A DNA stretch of 64,000 bases from Ligilactobacillus saerimneri DSM 16049 (GCF_000423265.1 NZ_AUHQ01000004.1:1-64000), one strand, 5' to 3'. Positions 29,177-40,817 are shown, numbered from the stretch's first letter. The notes: generated by a model not told the origin, from the letters alone. A program made the numbers and translations.

Positions 29177-31737
29177 TTACTCCTCAACACGCTTTTTTCT
29201 CCAGGTAATCCCCAAGCCAGACAGGCCAATAGCAGCTAAGATGGCTCCGAGCAGGTTAACCTTGGCTGAAGCCTCCTCTCCTGTTTGAGGCAGGTTGGAG
29301 TTAATCTTAACTAACTTAGCAGTGTTTACAGTAGTCTGACTAGGTACTACACTGGTTGTTTTTTTCTTAGTATCGTCTGTACTCTGGATGGGATGGCTGG
29401 TTTGGGACTGAATTTGTGCATTGTTCTTATAATCATCGGGAGTGACAAGTTTTACATGCCCATTGGCTATGGCAGTATCCTTGACACTATCTTTTTGTCC
29501 GGGCACGATCAACGTCCATGGAATACTGTCCTTAACTTGCACCATCACCGTAAACTCAACGTAGGACTTATCTAGGTAGGTGATGGCTACCACACCTGTG
29601 GTCTGCCCTGGTTTACTAGTATCAGGAGCCGTTTGCCAGGCAATTGTAGTTTCCTGTGGTAAGTCATCCTGGTTTGTCACAACGGATTCAGGGGCAATTA
29701 GATCGCCCTTCTTCACGGTTACATCCGGCATAATGGTTGGGGTGTACTGATCTTTATCTTCTGGGGTAACAAACACTGGGACAGTAATTTCTGTTGTTGA
29801 TCCATCGACGAAGGTTACCGTTGCTTGGTATGCTACCACTTTACCAACGGCATCCATGCCAGTATCAATCTTGCTAGGATCTTTCCACTTAATTTCCTTA
29901 ATATGATTATCATTCTTAACCTCATCAGAAAAAGCACTGTTCACATCTGGTATTACATTCAGCTTGGTCTGTACTTCTTTGGCAGTCAGCTTTGCACCGT
30001 ACTTTTCATTGTCCCGCTGCTCAACATAGTCTGCCATGTAGTCAACCGTTGCAAAATCTAATGGATATAAGCCCGCACGGTCAAGATGGAGGGCATGAAT
30101 GTCACTTTCCTGGCTGGTGGTACCTGCCACCTCTTTATTGTCAGTAGTAACCAACTTCCACCCCTTAAAGTTATAGCCTGACTGGTTGGGTTGAGGAACA
30201 TTAGTAATATTTAACTGGTCATTATTTGGTAGGCTGGCATACATATCTTCAGGATTAATGTCTTGGCTCTTGACCAAAGCTTGGTCAGCAGTCCCGTCAG
30301 CAAAATGCCCTGCACCGGCATGAAAACGTGGACCAATTACAGTCCCTGAATTATCTGACTTAACTAGAGTAAAGACATCCGGATGAGCTACAATTGCAAC
30401 CGCTCCAGTTCGGTTATTTAAGGCATTCGTGAGCCATTGCTTGGCACTGGCACTCAACTTATCCAGTGTGACGTTGGCCATATTAACCAACCGTAAAGCA
30501 TGGGGATTCAACATCATGAATACCGCATTATCTGCTTTAGACAGATCAAAATCACTAATGTCCAGAGCCTGTAAATTGCTTGAGTTCATAAACATTGAAA
30601 ATACATTGGTAACGTTACTGGTATCAAAGTGACCTAGATCCAAGGCCTGCACGTTATTACAGAATGCAAACATGTGACTCATATTGGTAACTTTACTAGT
30701 GTCAAAGCTACTGACGTCTAGTTTTGGTAAGTTTGACTTTATAAACATGTTATTCATATCAGTAACATTGCTCGTATCAAACTGGCTTAAATCTAATACT
30801 TGTAGGTTTTCACAATATGCGAACATATAACTCATGTTAGTGACCTTGCTGGTATCCACGCCATTTAGGTTTATTGTACGTAAAGCATGTTCTCCCCGTA
30901 CCATTGAACTCATATCGGTAACATCACTTGTATCCAAACCTGAAAGATCTAAACTGGTTAAATTATCCAATACTGGTATTTGCAAATGCTTTTCCAGTTG
31001 CTTAACCTTGGTCCCATCAGTAGCTTTAACAAAAGCAATATCAGTTATCCAATTTGAATTGATTCCCCAATTTAAATTATTGACGGCTACTGCAAAATCT
31101 TGATATAAGCTTGCTTCTACACGCCCAGCGATTTTGATCTTATTATCACTTCCATAATATCCCGTCAATGTCACCGTATGCTTATCCATATCAACATTAT
31201 AATTCCAATCTGCCGACGAAAATGGGGCTTGTGTAGCTGGTTCTTGTAGTACAAATAACCGTTGCGTTCTTGTTGCTCCTGGTATCATTTGTGGTGTTGA
31301 TAGCTTTTTTTCTGTCACGGCTGATGCTGTTGTCCTCTCAGTAGCTACTCCACCCTCCTGTTGTGTTTCAGGCACTGGATTGGCTGCTTGATTCTCTGTT
31401 TTAGCTAGGGAAGTCATATGTGACTCATCTATTTTGCTCGCATTTGTTGCTTGCTGGTTGCTCATGCTGGGATTGGTGCTTGCCGGTGAAGTTGCTGGCA
31501 AATTAGCCTGATCGGCCTTCACCAGTCTTTAGTCCTCCGTTGCCTCTCCACTCGAACTAACAACCGTTGTCGGCTGTGCAAAAGCACTCCCAAGTTCGTC
31601 TGCCAAAGCCATATGTCCGCCGCCAAACATTAACCCCAACAAAACAGAAGCAGCTATCCGATCTGGCGAATAGCAAACCGCTACTTGCAGTCAGCATATT
31701 TCTTAACTAATTCTGCGTGATTATTCTTCCCTAACAT
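29177..31737 (-). pseudogene. LPXTG surface protein with BspA-like repeats, N-terminus broken
   Basis: The intact part (29177-31522, 781 aa from a GTG) has a Ser/Thr/Gln-rich lead and BspA-like DUF285 repeats (about 185-320, recurring DTS-x-VT-x-M-x-x-MF). Rib-like beta domains (about 510-680) and a sortase signal follow (LPQTG at 744, hydrophobic span, KKR tail). It has no signal peptide. Upstream, from an ATG at 31735-31737 behind ATAGGAG, the DNA encodes MLGKNNHAELVKKYADCK then a TAG (31681-31683). RFAIRQIG follows, then a -1 frameshift near 31655-31662. IAASVLLGLMFGGGHMALAD and QPTTVVSSSGEATED lead to a TAA (31529-31531). A YSIRK-type signal is thus recognisable but disrupted by two stops and one frameshift. 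As it stands the product could not be exported. Confidence 0.85.
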
Positions 31738-31880
31738 CTTTTCTTACTCCTATATCATACCGAATAATTTGCTTACTTTACCCTTTGTCCGCACCGACAT
31801 TAAGGCAAGTCATATCCAAATTTTAGCTAATTATTCCCCTAATGTATACGCTTAATTAGTTACTTTTTTCAATAAAAAGA

Positions 31881-31911
31881 AAAAGCATGTACATTCTGTA
31901 CATACTTTTAA
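31881..31911 (-). terminator. terminator after ileS
   Basis: AAAAGcATGTACA-TTC-TGTACATaCTTTT hairpin directly after the ileS stop, with T-rich DNA beyond on the minus strand. Confidence 0.8.
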
Positions 31912-31920
31912 ATGTATTGT

Positions 31921-34716
31921 TTATTCTAAACCAGTTGTCACTGTTTCAGGGAAGTTTTCCCGAACGATGTGGGCACAGTTAGCACACAGGGTTGGATATA
32001 CTTCATCGGATCCAACATCCTGGGTAATCCGCCGGCACCGGTCGCAAACTTCACCAGCAGCATGAGCGACAGTTACTGCCACGTCATCGCCAAACCGAGT
32101 TGCAGTATCGTCAGCTTGATCCAGTGGTAAGACTTCCAACTGGGATACAATCAATGCTTGCCGCACATCAGCATCAAGACTTTCTAAGTCCTTTTGGACA
32201 CCAGGAGCAACATACAACTTAACCGCAGCTTCGAAGGACTTTCCGATCACTTTGGCGTTCCGCGCATCTTCTAAGGCCTTGTATACATCGGAACGAACAT
32301 TCATGAAGCGGGCCCAGTTTTCCAAAATAGCCTGTTCCCCATCATAGTGTTCAACCGCTGGCATTTCAGAAAGGTAGGCATATTCTTCAGCTTCCTTCAA
32401 ATATTCCCATACTTCTTCCGTTGTATGTGGCAACACTGGAGTCAACAGCTTAGTCAGCCGCACAGCAATGTCATATAAAACAGTTTGCATAGAACGCCGC
32501 TTAGCACTGTCAGCTGCTTCAATATAGACTACGTCCTTAGCCACATTCATGTAGAAAGCAGATAAGTCTGAGATGATGAAATTCATCGTCTTCTTATAAA
32601 TATCCATGAAGGCATAATTTGCATAATCATCTAAGATTTCTTTAGTGAAATGGTTAGCCTTAACCAACATATACTTATCGATACTTTCCAAGTCAGCAAA
32701 CGCTACCCGGTCAGCTTGAGGGTCAAAGTCAGCTGTGTTAGCCAGCAAGAACCGCAACGTATTCCGTACCTTTCGGTATGATTCGGAAATTTGTTGGAAG
32801 CTTCCCATTGATACCCGTACGTCAGCGGAAGTATCAACACTTAATACCCAGAGGCGGATGATTTCTGCCCCCATTTGCTTAATAACTTTTTCAGGCACAA
32901 TAGTGTTGCCCAAAGACTTACTCATCTTCCGCCCTTGCTTATCCAGCGTGAAGCCTTGGGATAAGATTTCCCTGTAAGGAGCTTGACCAGAATAAGCAAC
33001 ACTGGTAATCAAACTAGAGTTGAACCAGCCCCGGTATTGGTCAGAACCTTCTAAATACAAATCAGAAGGATATGTCAAACCATCACGAGCAGCCAAAACG
33101 CCTTGGTGTGAAGAACCAGAGTCGAACCAAACGTCCATGATGTCAGTTTCCTTGGTAAAGACACCATTTGGTGAGTGTTCACTGGTAAAGCCTTCTGGCA
33201 AGAGGTCTTTTGCTTCCCGTTCGAACCAAACGTTAGATCCGTATTGTTCTACCAAGTCAGCTACATGGTCAATTGTTTCCTTGGTCATGATTGGAGTCCC
33301 ATCTTCAGCATAGAAGATTGGCAATGGAACACCCCAAACCCGTTGCCGGGAAATTACCCAGTCACCCCGGTCGCGGATCATATTGTACAAACGTTTTTGA
33401 CCCCATTCTGGGTGGAACTTAACTTCAGAGATAGCATCAAGGATGTCTTGTCTAATCTTGTCGACCGAAGCAAACCATTGTGGTGTAGCCCGGAAAATGA
33501 TTGGCTTCTTAGTCCGCCAGTCAAATGGATAGCTGTGGTTGTATTCCATTTGCTTAATTAATAAGCCGGCCTTACTTAACTTATCTAAGGCGATATCGTT
33601 GGCATCTTCATAAAAGACCCCGGCAAAGTCAGCCCCAGCTTCATCAGTCAAATATCCTTGGTCATTGACTGGCACAAAGATTGGCAACCCGTATTGCTTA
33701 CCAACATTAAAGTCGTCTTCCCCAAAACCAGGCGCTGTGTGAACCAAACCGGTCCCGGCTTCAAGCGTAACGAAGTCGCCAAGCATTACGATGAGTTCTT
33801 TTTCAGGATAGAATGGGTGCTGAGTCTTAACTAACTCTAATTCTTCACCCTTAACAACCTTAACGGTTTCATAATCTTCCCAGCCAAACAATTCTGCGTC
33901 TTTAGCGACCAGTTCCGTTGCAATCACAAACTTGCGGTCATCATTAGCTGGCTTAACAACTGAGTAGTTGAACTTGGCATCGATAGTTACCCCTTCTGAA
34001 CCAGGAATAGTCCATGGTGTCGTAGTCCATACTACTAAGTATGTATCATTGTCCAAAACGCCTTTGCCATCAATTACCTTTTCAGCAAAGAATGCGGATG
34101 GAGAAGTTACATCATGATATTCTACTTCTGCTTCGGCCAGGGCTGATTCTGATGACCATGACCAGAAAACAGGCTTCTTCCCTTTGTAGATCAAGCCCTT
34201 TTCTGCCATCTTACCGAAAACCCGAATTTGTTGGGCTTCATATTGTGGATCCAAAGTTACATATGGATGATCCCAATCAGCTGAAACACCCAACCGCTTG
34301 AAATCTTTTCTTTGCATGCTAACTTGCTTCAAGGCATATTCACGACATTTTTCCCGGAATTCTGCCACAGACAGGGTCTTGCGATCAACACCTGCTTTTT
34401 TCAATTGTTGTTCAATTGGTAACCCGTGAGTATCCCATCCCGGTACATATGGGGAGCTAAACCCACTCATTGACTTGGAACGCACGATAAAGTCCTTAGA
34501 AATCTTATTCATGGCGTGTCCCATGTGAATGTTCCCATTAGCATATGGAGGGCCATCATGCAAAATAAATGTTGGTTTACCTTCGTTTAACTTTTGCCGT
34601 TGTTCGTAAACCTTATTTTCTTCCCAAATATTTTCCCGCTCAGCTTCTTTTACTGGCAGGTTACCACGCATTGGAAATTTGGTGCGCCCAATGTTAAGGG
34701 TATCTTTGATCTTCAT
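31921..34716 (-). CDS. ileS: isoleucyl-tRNA synthetase
   Basis: Start set at the ATG at 34716 behind AAAGGAGATGGAG; the longer frame runs into the T-box. 931 aa, normal length. Class I motifs are the HIGH element as HMGH ([15 protein letters not shown], near residue 60) and KMSKS ([11 protein letters not shown]). The C-terminal zinc finger is CDRCRRI and CANCAH. The CP1 editing domain is present between them. It charges tRNA-Ile and clears mischarged valine. Controlled by the T-box leader just upstream; last gene of the division-cluster side. Confidence 0.97.
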   Translation of the reverse strand: MKIKDTLNIGRTKFPMRGNLPVKEAERENIWEENKVYEQRQKLNEGKPTFILHDGPPYANGNIHMGHAMNKISKDFIVRSKSMSGFSSPYVPGWDTHGLPIEQQLKKAGVDRKTLSVAEFREKCREYALKQVSMQRKDFKRLGVSADWDHPYVTLDPQYEAQQIRVFGKMAEKGLIYKGKKPVFWSWSSESALAEAEVEYHDVTSPSAFFAEKVIDGKGVLDNDTYLVVWTTTPWTIPGSEGVTIDAKFNYSVVKPANDDRKFVIATELVAKDAELFGWEDYETVKVVKGEELELVKTQHPFYPEKELIVMLGDFVTLEAGTGLVHTAPGFGEDDFNVGKQYGLPIFVPVNDQGYLTDEAGADFAGVFYEDANDIALDKLSKAGLLIKQMEYNHSYPFDWRTKKPIIFRATPQWFASVDKIRQDILDAISEVKFHPEWGQKRLYNMIRDRGDWVISRQRVWGVPLPIFYAEDGTPIMTKETIDHVADLVEQYGSNVWFEREAKDLLPEGFTSEHSPNGVFTKETDIMDVWFDSGSSHQGVLAARDGLTYPSDLYLEGSDQYRGWFNSSLITSVAYSGQAPYREILSQGFTLDKQGRKMSKSLGNTIVPEKVIKQMGAEIIRLWVLSVDTSADVRVSMGSFQQISESYRKVRNTLRFLLANTADFDPQADRVAFADLESIDKYMLVKANHFTKEILDDYANYAFMDIYKKTMNFIISDLSAFYMNVAKDVVYIEAADSAKRRSMQTVLYDIAVRLTKLLTPVLPHTTEEVWEYLKEAEEYAYLSEMPAVEHYDGEQAILENWARFMNVRSDVYKALEDARNAKVIGKSFEAAVKLYVAPGVQKDLESLDADVRQALIVSQLEVLPLDQADDTATRFGDDVAVTVAHAAGEVCDRCRRITQDVGSDEVYPTLCANCAHIVRENFPETVTTGLE

Positions 34717-34739
34717 CTCTCCATCTCCTTTTTTAAAAT

Positions 34740-34956
34740 AAAAAAGTCCCATCCGCAATGGGACGAGACTTCGTGGTACCACCCAAATTAGGTTGAGATT
34801 ATAACTAATCCAACCTCACTTAGTCATTCAATAACGGTCATGAACCGAAACCTCTTACTCACACTGTTCAGAGGTTCAAATATGAAGATGATAACCATGA
34901 CTAAGGGACCTGCTAACCTCTCACCAACCGTTAACTCGCTTATGGTATCAACCATG
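34740..34956 (-). promoter_or_regulatory. T-box leader of ileS
   Basis: The minus strand carries the conserved T-box core GGGTGGTACCACG (at about 34771-34784). It is followed by the terminator GTCCCAT-TGCGG-ATGGGAC with a T-rich tail (34746-34764). Upstream lie long pairing segments typical of stem I; an ATC near the GGTTATCATCTTC segment is a candidate Ile specifier. A promoter TTGCTA (34980-34985), 17 nt, TACGAT (34957-34962) sits at the divIVA stop. Uncharged tRNA-Ile would favour the antiterminator. Confidence 0.93.
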
Positions 34957-34974
34957 ATCGTATTCTTCGCTTAT

Positions 34975-35676
34975 TTATTTAGCAAAGTGTTCGCCATCAT
35001 TACTTGGGAAGACAACAACTGTTTCCACTGATTGTGGATCAGCTTGTTCTTCGTCTGCCTTAGTTTCTGGAGCAACACTTTCTTCATTTGCAATAGATTT
35101 TACTTCTTTTGCGGAATCATTGTCAAGGGTCTCATCGCGACGAATTGCATCTTGAATGGCGCTATAATTGCTAGTATCGCCCCGCTTTAAGATGTCATCC
35201 CATTCCGAACCCTTAACCACTTCAAGTTGTGATTCCATCATCACTTGGAGCTTTTGGCGGAAAATCCGAGCTTGTTTCCGCAAGTCGTCCGTCTCAACTG
35301 CCAGGCGTTTAGCTTTGGCAGAAGCTTCTTCAACAATATTTTTGGCCTTATCATTAGCTTGTTCAATGATATCTTGCCCTTGTTTTTGTGCTTCCTTGTT
35401 GATGATTTCTGCTTCTTTTTGAGAATTTGCCTTGACCTTGTCAGCGGCTTCCTGCGCAACAATAATTGATTGATTCAAAGAATCTTTCAAGTCATTGAAG
35501 TATTTCAACTTTTCTAAACTTTGGTCAAGTTCATTTTGCAACTTTTCATTTTGCTTAAGTGCAATTTCATAGTCCTTAATGATTTGATCTAAAAAGTCGT
35601 TTACTTCGTCTTGGTCGTAACCACGTAATCTAACATGAAATTCTTTGTTATGAATATCTAAAGGGGTTAATGCCAT
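34975..35676 (-). CDS. divIVA: cell-division protein DivIVA
   Basis: Start set at the ATG at 35676 behind GGAGGTGGAAGGG; 233 aa. The N-terminal membrane-binding domain reads MALTPLDIHNKEFHVRLRGY with DQDEVNDFLDQIIKDYE. A long coiled coil (about 60-165) and an acidic, variable tail (about 185-233) follow. DivIVA recognises negative membrane curvature at poles and septa and recruits division and wall-growth proteins. It ends the mraZ-to-divIVA cluster, overlapping nothing once the start is corrected. Confidence 0.95.
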   Translation of the reverse strand: MALTPLDIHNKEFHVRLRGYDQDEVNDFLDQIIKDYEIALKQNEKLQNELDQSLEKLKYFNDLKDSLNQSIIVAQEAADKVKANSQKEAEIINKEAQKQGQDIIEQANDKAKNIVEEASAKAKRLAVETDDLRKQARIFRQKLQVMMESQLEVVKGSEWDDILKRGDTSNYSAIQDAIRRDETLDNDSAKEVKSIANEESVAPETKADEEQADPQSVETVVVFPSNDGEHFAK

Positions 35677-35692
35677 CCCTTCCACCTCCAAG

Positions 35693-36487
35693 TTATCGTT
35701 TCTTTTTCCTAACCACACTAACTTCTAATCGAATCTTGTCTTTTCTCGTTATCCCTAATACTGGCCCTACCTTGATGCGACCATAGCGTCGCACTGAAAG
35801 AATATCGTGCTCGCCAATTTCCAGGTCAGGTTTTTCAACCATCATCCAATTCAGGTGGACCCGTTTTTCTTTGATTAGATCCTTAGCACTCTTGCGTGAA
35901 ATGTTATATGCACCAGCAATAACACTATCGAGTCGGGAAGAACTTAAATTCAAAACCATTAATTCAGCATCATCCGCTTGCGGGGTAAGCAAATCGGCCA
36001 GGGACAGTTGCTGTAAGCGCACTTTTATTTTCCCAACCCGGTCAATTTGCCCAACCAGGTATGTGGCTAAATCTTGGTTAACCAAAATCTGCCAGCGTTG
36101 CCCATCAGTAATAATATCACCTAAAACATTACGGTCTAAGCCCGCGTTAGCAAAAGTTCCCAAAATTTGTCCGTGAGCCAATTGGCTAAACTTTTGCGGA
36201 TAACCTATCTCCAATGGTACAACCTTGAAGTCAGCTTCAGTAGGCGTGAAATATTCAGGATAAAACAGGGCACGCTTTCGTTCAGCATTTGCATAACCAC
36301 CAAAGAAACTTACCCGGACATCATCTCGTTGCCCCACTAAAGATTGGGCAATATATTGCATCCGTGGATCAAGAAACTCCGTTAGGATCGGTCGGTACTC
36401 ATTTTGCACCTGATTAATGCGGTCGAAAAAAGCATCAATTACCGGTACTTCTTCCCGTTTGAAATGTTGATAAACGTCGTCCTTCAC
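35693..36487 (-). CDS. ylmH: YlmH family S4-domain RNA-binding protein
   Basis: 264 aa from a GTG behind ATAGGTGACTTAA. The N-terminal and middle parts are typical (YRPILTEFLDPRMQYIAQSL, FFGGYANAERKRALFYPEY, ILGTFANAGLDRNVLGDI). The C-terminal S4 domain (about 180-245) has SSSRLDSVIAGAYNISRKSA and IKEKRVHLNW. YlmH of Bacillus subtilis binds stalled 50S particles in ribosome quality control. Its place between yggT and divIVA is conserved in Firmicutes. Confidence 0.92.
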   Translation of the reverse strand: MKDDVYQHFKREEVPVIDAFFDRINQVQNEYRPILTEFLDPRMQYIAQSLVGQRDDVRVSFFGGYANAERKRALFYPEYFTPTEADFKVVPLEIGYPQKFSQLAHGQILGTFANAGLDRNVLGDIITDGQRWQILVNQDLATYLVGQIDRVGKIKVRLQQLSLADLLTPQADDAELMVLNLSSSRLDSVIAGAYNISRKSAKDLIKEKRVHLNWMMVEKPDLEIGEHDILSVRRYGRIKVGPVLGITRKDKIRLEVSVVRKKKR

Positions 36488-36520
36488 TTAAGTCACCTAT
36501 ACTATCCCAATAAAACTTCA

Positions 36521-36787
36521 CTACATCACTATCCGCAAAAGCATTCCCAGCACAAATAGTAATCCTAAATGGATAAATCGAAGCGCAATCAGCGCCACCC
36601 ATGGCGCAAAACTTAATCCCATAATCGGCGGAATAAAATTAAATAGCTGCAAATACGGCTCACATATCTGCCGCAACCACCGCCCCAGAGTACTCTGATA
36701 TGCACCCGGAAACCACGACATAAAAACGTAAATTACTATCGCTAATGAATATCCGTAGAACAAATAATTGATTAATACAAACAACAT
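36521..36787 (-). CDS. YggT family membrane protein
   Basis: 88 aa with two membrane spans (about 1-25 and 55-85). The family motif MSWFPGAYQSTLGRWLRQICEPYLQLFNFIPP lies between them. Members (YlmG/YggT) sit after sepF in most Firmicute division clusters and are linked to division or membrane organisation, with no defined activity. It follows sepF by 5 nt. Confidence 0.9.
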   Translation of the reverse strand: MLFVLINYLFYGYSLAIVIYVFMSWFPGAYQSTLGRWLRQICEPYLQLFNFIPPIMGLSFAPWVALIALRFIHLGLLFVLGMLLRIVM

Positions 36788-36792
36788 GTACG

Positions 36793-37203
36793 TTATTCTC
36801 TCCTATATTTACGTGCTAGCGAATCAGTCAGGTCACCTTCGACCCGGTACTGTTCCGGTGTGCACAAGAAAATTTGTTCCCCAATCCGCTTAATATCTCC
36901 ATTTTGGGCGAAAACAATTCCTGAAAGAAAATCAACAATACGTAAAGCCTGGTCCTCTTCCATTCTTTGAAAATTGATGATCGCCGGTTCACCATTTAAC
37001 AAATGGTTGCCAATCACCTTTACGTCTGAAAAGACACGCGGTTCAAACAAGATAATTTTATGTTCTTTTTGTGCTTCCATTTCTTTACGGGCTGATACTA
37101 AAGACATCACTTTAGTATTATTTTCACTTTCAGGAGGGACGTCATAATCTTCATACGTTTCACTACTGCCAAACCAATTGTTAATCCGATCACTAAATGA
37201 CAT
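36793..37203 (-). CDS. sepF: cell-division protein SepF
   Basis: 136 aa. An N-terminal amphipathic membrane-binding helix (MSFSDRINNWFG) and an acidic linker precede the globular domain (about 50-125: KIILFEPRVFSDVKVIGNHL, AIINFQRMEEDQALRIVDFL, LCTPEQYRV). SepF polymerises into rings and ties FtsZ filaments to the membrane. It directly follows ftsZ, behind GGAGGTTCTTAG. Confidence 0.95.
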   Translation of the reverse strand: MSFSDRINNWFGSSETYEDYDVPPESENNTKVMSLVSARKEMEAQKEHKIILFEPRVFSDVKVIGNHLLNGEPAIINFQRMEEDQALRIVDFLSGIVFAQNGDIKRIGEQIFLCTPEQYRVEGDLTDSLARKYRRE

Positions 37204-37228
37204 CTAAGAACCTCCTTTATATCTCAAA

Positions 37229-38458
37229 CTAGCGCCGATGCCGCAAGAAAGGTGGCATGTTCAGATCATCGTTATGATCATCAGTATCAGAATCAGCTTG
37301 GAAAACATCGAAATCTTTCTTTTCGACATTAGCAAATTCTTCTACATCGTTGCGCCGGTTAACTTGCCGATCGTTGTTGATTTCCCGGTTCAGGTTCCAG
37401 TTGTTAAAACGATCGTTATCATTGCGTTGATCACTGGTACTGTTTGGAGAATCAGTAGCGCTGGCTACTCGCCGAGCGGGTGCTTTTTTTTTCTTATTTT
37501 TGTCAATGCCAGTGGCAATTACGGTGATAACCACTGAACCTTCTAGGTCTTCATTGACAGAAGTACCAAAGATAATATCCACATCACTTGAAGCCGCTTG
37601 CGCAACAATGTTAGCTGCTTCTTGAGCTTCTTGTAAGGCCAAGTCGTTAGCACCAGTGATGTTCAACAGAACTTGTTCTGCCCCTTCGATAGATACTTCT
37701 AATAGTGGGGATGAAATTGCTTGTTTTGTTGCTTCAGCAACCCGGTTTTCACCGTTTGCAGTCCCGATCCCCATCAAAGCAGCACCTTGGTTTTGCATGA
37801 TGGTCTTTACATCAGAGAAGTCCAAGTTAATGTAACCTGGTGAAGTAATCAAATCAGAAATCCCTTGAACCCCTTGGCGTAAAACATTGTCGGCTTCTTG
37901 GAAGGCATCCATGATAGAAGTCTTCTTGTCAACAATTTCTAGTAAGCGGTTGTTAGAGATGATAACCAACGTATCAACATTTTCACGCAACTTGTCCATC
38001 CCATCAGCTGCTGAACGGGAACGTTTTGGTCCTTCAAAACTAAACGGACGAGTAACCACCCCAACTGTCAAAGCATTTTGGGACTTCGCAATCTTGGCAA
38101 TTTCAGGTGCAGCACCGGTCCCGGTACCACCACCCATACCTGCAGTAACGAAGATCATGTCAGCCCCTTCAAGTGCTTGGCTGATAGCTTCTTCACTTTC
38201 TTGTGCTGCTTTAGCCCCAATATCAGGGTTAGCTCCGGCCCCTAAACCACGAGTCAATTTAGGTCCTAATTGGATTTTGGTTTCAGCGGCTGATTTCTTA
38301 AGGGCTTGAATATCAGTATTGGCTGCAATGAATTCAACCCCTTTAACGTTATCTTGGATCATCCGGTTGATGGCATTTCCGCCACCGCCCCCGACACCGA
38401 TAACTTTGATTTTGGTTCCTAATTGTTGGTCGTCAATTTGAAAATCTACATTGCTCAT
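37229..38458 (-). CDS. ftsZ: cell-division GTPase FtsZ
   Basis: 409 aa. The GTP-binding tubulin signature [13 protein letters not shown] lies near 106-118, [11 protein letters not shown] near 22-32, and the T7 loop [11 protein letters not shown] is present. A variable Asn/Asp/Arg-rich linker (about 318-395) leads to the conserved C-terminal peptide [13 protein letters not shown], which contacts FtsA and SepF. It forms the division ring. Directly behind ftsA, with 20 nt between them. Confidence 0.98.
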   Translation of the reverse strand: MSNVDFQIDDQQLGTKIKVIGVGGGGGNAINRMIQDNVKGVEFIAANTDIQALKKSAAETKIQLGPKLTRGLGAGANPDIGAKAAQESEEAISQALEGADMIFVTAGMGGGTGTGAAPEIAKIAKSQNALTVGVVTRPFSFEGPKRSRSAADGMDKLRENVDTLVIISNNRLLEIVDKKTSIMDAFQEADNVLRQGVQGISDLITSPGYINLDFSDVKTIMQNQGAALMGIGTANGENRVAEATKQAISSPLLEVSIEGAEQVLLNITGANDLALQEAQEAANIVAQAASSDVDIIFGTSVNEDLEGSVVITVIATGIDKNKKKKAPARRVASATDSPNSTSDQRNDNDRFNNWNLNREINNDRQVNRRNDVEEFANVEKKDFDVFQADSDTDDHNDDLNMPPFLRHRR

Positions 38459-38478
38459 AGTCGTTCCTCCATTACGAT

Positions 38479-39810
38479 TTAATCAAAGAAATTGCTAAAC
38501 AAGCTCCGAAGACCCCCAGGACGCTTGTCTTTATTCTTCTTTTTCTTAGGCTTCTTAGGTTGTGGTGGGAGTTGAACTGTATCAGGTTCATCCCCATAGC
38601 TATCATCTTCGTCATAAGTAGTAGCTTGTTCAAAATCAGCTGTCCCTAATGAACTCTTAACTACCCGTTCGATTTCATTTTCGCTTGTCACGTAGTCAAC
38701 CAGGCCAATCACCTGAGTAAATGCCGGGCTGCGGAGGTTCATTTCTTGAGGAACAAACTTCTTGACGTGCACCCCAAAGATGTCTTCGGCTAATTCCTCG
38801 ATCCCAGGAATAGCGGTCATCCCGCCTGTTAGGATAATCCCACCAGGAAGACTCAAGGCATTAACTTTATCCAAAGCAGTAGCTAGCTTAGTGAAAATTT
38901 GTTGCAACCGTGCTTCGATGATTTGGGCTAAATAATTTTCACTGACTTCTTCTGGATCCTGCTGTCCAACAACTTGAACAGGGAATTTATTGTCCTTGTC
39001 AGCTAAACTACTCAAAGCGTAACCATACGTAACCTTTAATTGTTCTGCATTTTCAACTGATGTATTCAAAACAACTGAAATATCCCGAGTGACGAAGTCG
39101 CCACCTTCTTGATCAACATATGTATATTTAAGCTTGTGGTCGTGAATAACCGCAGCTGTGGTCTGACCGCCACCCATATCAATCACAATTGATCCAAAGT
39201 CCTGTTCACCTTCATTTAAGGCCAAATGAGCGCTTGCTAATGGTGCAACTACCGTTTCTCTAATATGGAGTCCCGCTTTTTCGATACACTTCTTGATATT
39301 GTGTAAGATAGTCTTTGGTCCAGTGTACATAACAGCCCGCATCTCTAAACGGACTCCTTCCATCCCGCGTGGATCTTTGATACCATCAAGACCATTTACA
39401 ACAAACTCATCTGGAATGATATCAATTACGTCCCTTTCAGGAGGGAGACTTTGTACTAAAGCTGCTTGTGTGACTTCGTAAACATCCTCATCAGTGATTT
39501 CTTTGGACTTACCATCAGCCTGTGAAACTGCGATCATACCATGACACTTTTCGATTTCTAACAAGTTAGCAGGAATCCCTACTACTACGTCACGAATTTC
39601 AAAGTTAGCCCGCTGTTCAGCCTGCTTGATAGCATCCCGAATGGCGCCGACTGTTTGGTCAATATCAACGATCACACCCCGGTTTAAACCTGCTGAACGC
39701 GTATTCCCATAACCAATGATATTTAGTTGCTTTTTTACATATTCTGCGATGATTATTTTTATCGAAGTCGTACCGATGTCCAATCCTACGTATATTCCAG
39801 AACTATCCAC
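38479..39810 (-). CDS. ftsA: cell-division protein FtsA
   Basis: 443 aa from a GTG behind AAAAAGGAGGTCTGTAAG. Actin-fold motifs are [11 protein letters not shown] (phosphate 1), [13 protein letters not shown] (phosphate 2) and [12 protein letters not shown] basic and amphipathic C-terminus ([15 protein letters not shown]) would bind the membrane. It anchors FtsZ. An A/T-rich gap of 129 bp upstream holds a probable promoter, so ftsA-ftsZ can be expressed apart from the wall genes. Confidence 0.96.
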   Translation of the reverse strand: MDSSGIYVGLDIGTTSIKIIIAEYVKKQLNIIGYGNTRSAGLNRGVIVDIDQTVGAIRDAIKQAEQRANFEIRDVVVGIPANLLEIEKCHGMIAVSQADGKSKEITDEDVYEVTQAALVQSLPPERDVIDIIPDEFVVNGLDGIKDPRGMEGVRLEMRAVMYTGPKTILHNIKKCIEKAGLHIRETVVAPLASAHLALNEGEQDFGSIVIDMGGGQTTAAVIHDHKLKYTYVDQEGGDFVTRDISVVLNTSVENAEQLKVTYGYALSSLADKDNKFPVQVVGQQDPEEVSENYLAQIIEARLQQIFTKLATALDKVNALSLPGGIILTGGMTAIPGIEELAEDIFGVHVKKFVPQEMNLRSPAFTQVIGLVDYVTSENEIERVVKSSLGTADFEQATTYDEDDSYGDEPDTVQLPPQPKKPKKKKNKDKRPGGLRSLFSNFFD

Positions 39811-39871
39811 CTTACAGACCTCCTTTTTAATTATTCAGATTAAAAACAATTTATGCATATTTTAATAACTT

Positions 39872-39884
39872 AATATTACCACAA
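39872..39884 (-). promoter_or_regulatory. probable ftsA promoter element shared with mraZ
   Basis: On the minus strand TTGTGGTAATATT, an extended-10-like box, lies about 60 nt before ftsA. The identical 13-mer occurs at 49716-49728 in front of mraZ. No clear -35. Confidence 0.45.
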
Positions 39885-39939
39885 GAAACACCTGTTGTAC
39901 TAGGTATATCAAGGGATTGTAATTTCGTCTTAAAATTTT

Positions 39940-40782
39940 TTATTTCAACGTATATGAATACGCCCCTACTTGCAGATCAATCATACTTTTTTCTTTAAGT
40001 TTGCCTGCTATTCCTGGATAGTATTTCATTTTCTGACTAACATCAGGGATCAAAATCAAAACTTGATTTCCATCGTTCATATACAAATGAAGCCGCATTG
40101 TACTGGTTTCAGTTGGTGCATAATGAATCTCAGAAATAGCATTGCGGATCCGTGGCGGTAACTGGGCTATCTGCTGCGCTGTCGCTTGCAATTGTGTTGC
40201 TTGCTTAAAATTAAAGAACACTGGGATATTATCCTTAATATCAGTTAATGGTTGCGACAGGATACCCCCGTTATCGGCAATCACTCGGTATGTATCCCCA
40301 TCACTTTGATAGCCCACTGGTTGATGAGTTTTAACATCCAACACCACCTTGCCAGCCTGGTAGTTCAAGGAAACATGCTGAACAGCCCGGATATCAGTCT
40401 TGATTTTTTGCTCAATAGCACGCTGGTGGAGGCGAACCAAAAAGAAAGACTCCCCAGAGGTGATTCCGCTAGCCCGAATAACTTTAGCTTGAACATATGA
40501 GTTAGCATGCCGAACTTGAATCTTGTTGGCCCGGCTGATTGGGAGACAAAAATAAAATGCCAGCACTGCAATTACCACAAAAAACGTCACTAAAATAGTG
40601 GCGTTTTTGTGGAGGCGTCGTTTGCGCACATTGTTTGTCTTGGGCATTTTCCGTCGCAATTTTTTAAATAGCGGTATCTCTCTTTGTTTGCGCACCTTTT
40701 TGGCCCGCTTTTTTTGCGCTTTTTCCCAAGGTGTTAATGGTCCCTGGGCACGAAAAGTTTTTGGATGACGCCCTAGTTTCAT
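39940..40782 (-). CDS. divIB: cell-division protein DivIB/FtsQ
   Basis: 280 aa. A long basic cytoplasmic N-terminus (residues 1-60, many Lys/Arg) precedes one membrane span (about 62-82, ILVTFFVVIAVLAFYFCLPI). A POTRA domain follows (ANKIQVRHANSYVQAKVIRA, ESFFLVRLHQRAIEQKIKTD), then the beta domain (IPVFFNFKQATQL to LHLYMNDGNQVLILIPD). It forms the DivIB-FtsL-DivIC complex that controls septal wall synthesis. Follows murG by 35 nt. Confidence 0.93.
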   Translation of the reverse strand: MKLGRHPKTFRAQGPLTPWEKAQKKRAKKVRKQREIPLFKKLRRKMPKTNNVRKRRLHKNATILVTFFVVIAVLAFYFCLPISRANKIQVRHANSYVQAKVIRASGITSGESFFLVRLHQRAIEQKIKTDIRAVQHVSLNYQAGKVVLDVKTHQPVGYQSDGDTYRVIADNGGILSQPLTDIKDNIPVFFNFKQATQLQATAQQIAQLPPRIRNAISEIHYAPTETSTMRLHLYMNDGNQVLILIPDVSQKMKYYPGIAGKLKEKSMIDLQVGAYSYTLK

Positions 40783-40817
40783 ATGCTCCCTCCCTTCAGC
40801 TCAAGTACACCCTGTAA

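Noticed and set aside
30700-30960. DNA-level tandem repeats in the surface-protein gene
   Set aside because: The similarity is the BspA-like protein repeat (DTS-x-VT-x-M); the DNA copies differ too much to be a separate repeat feature.
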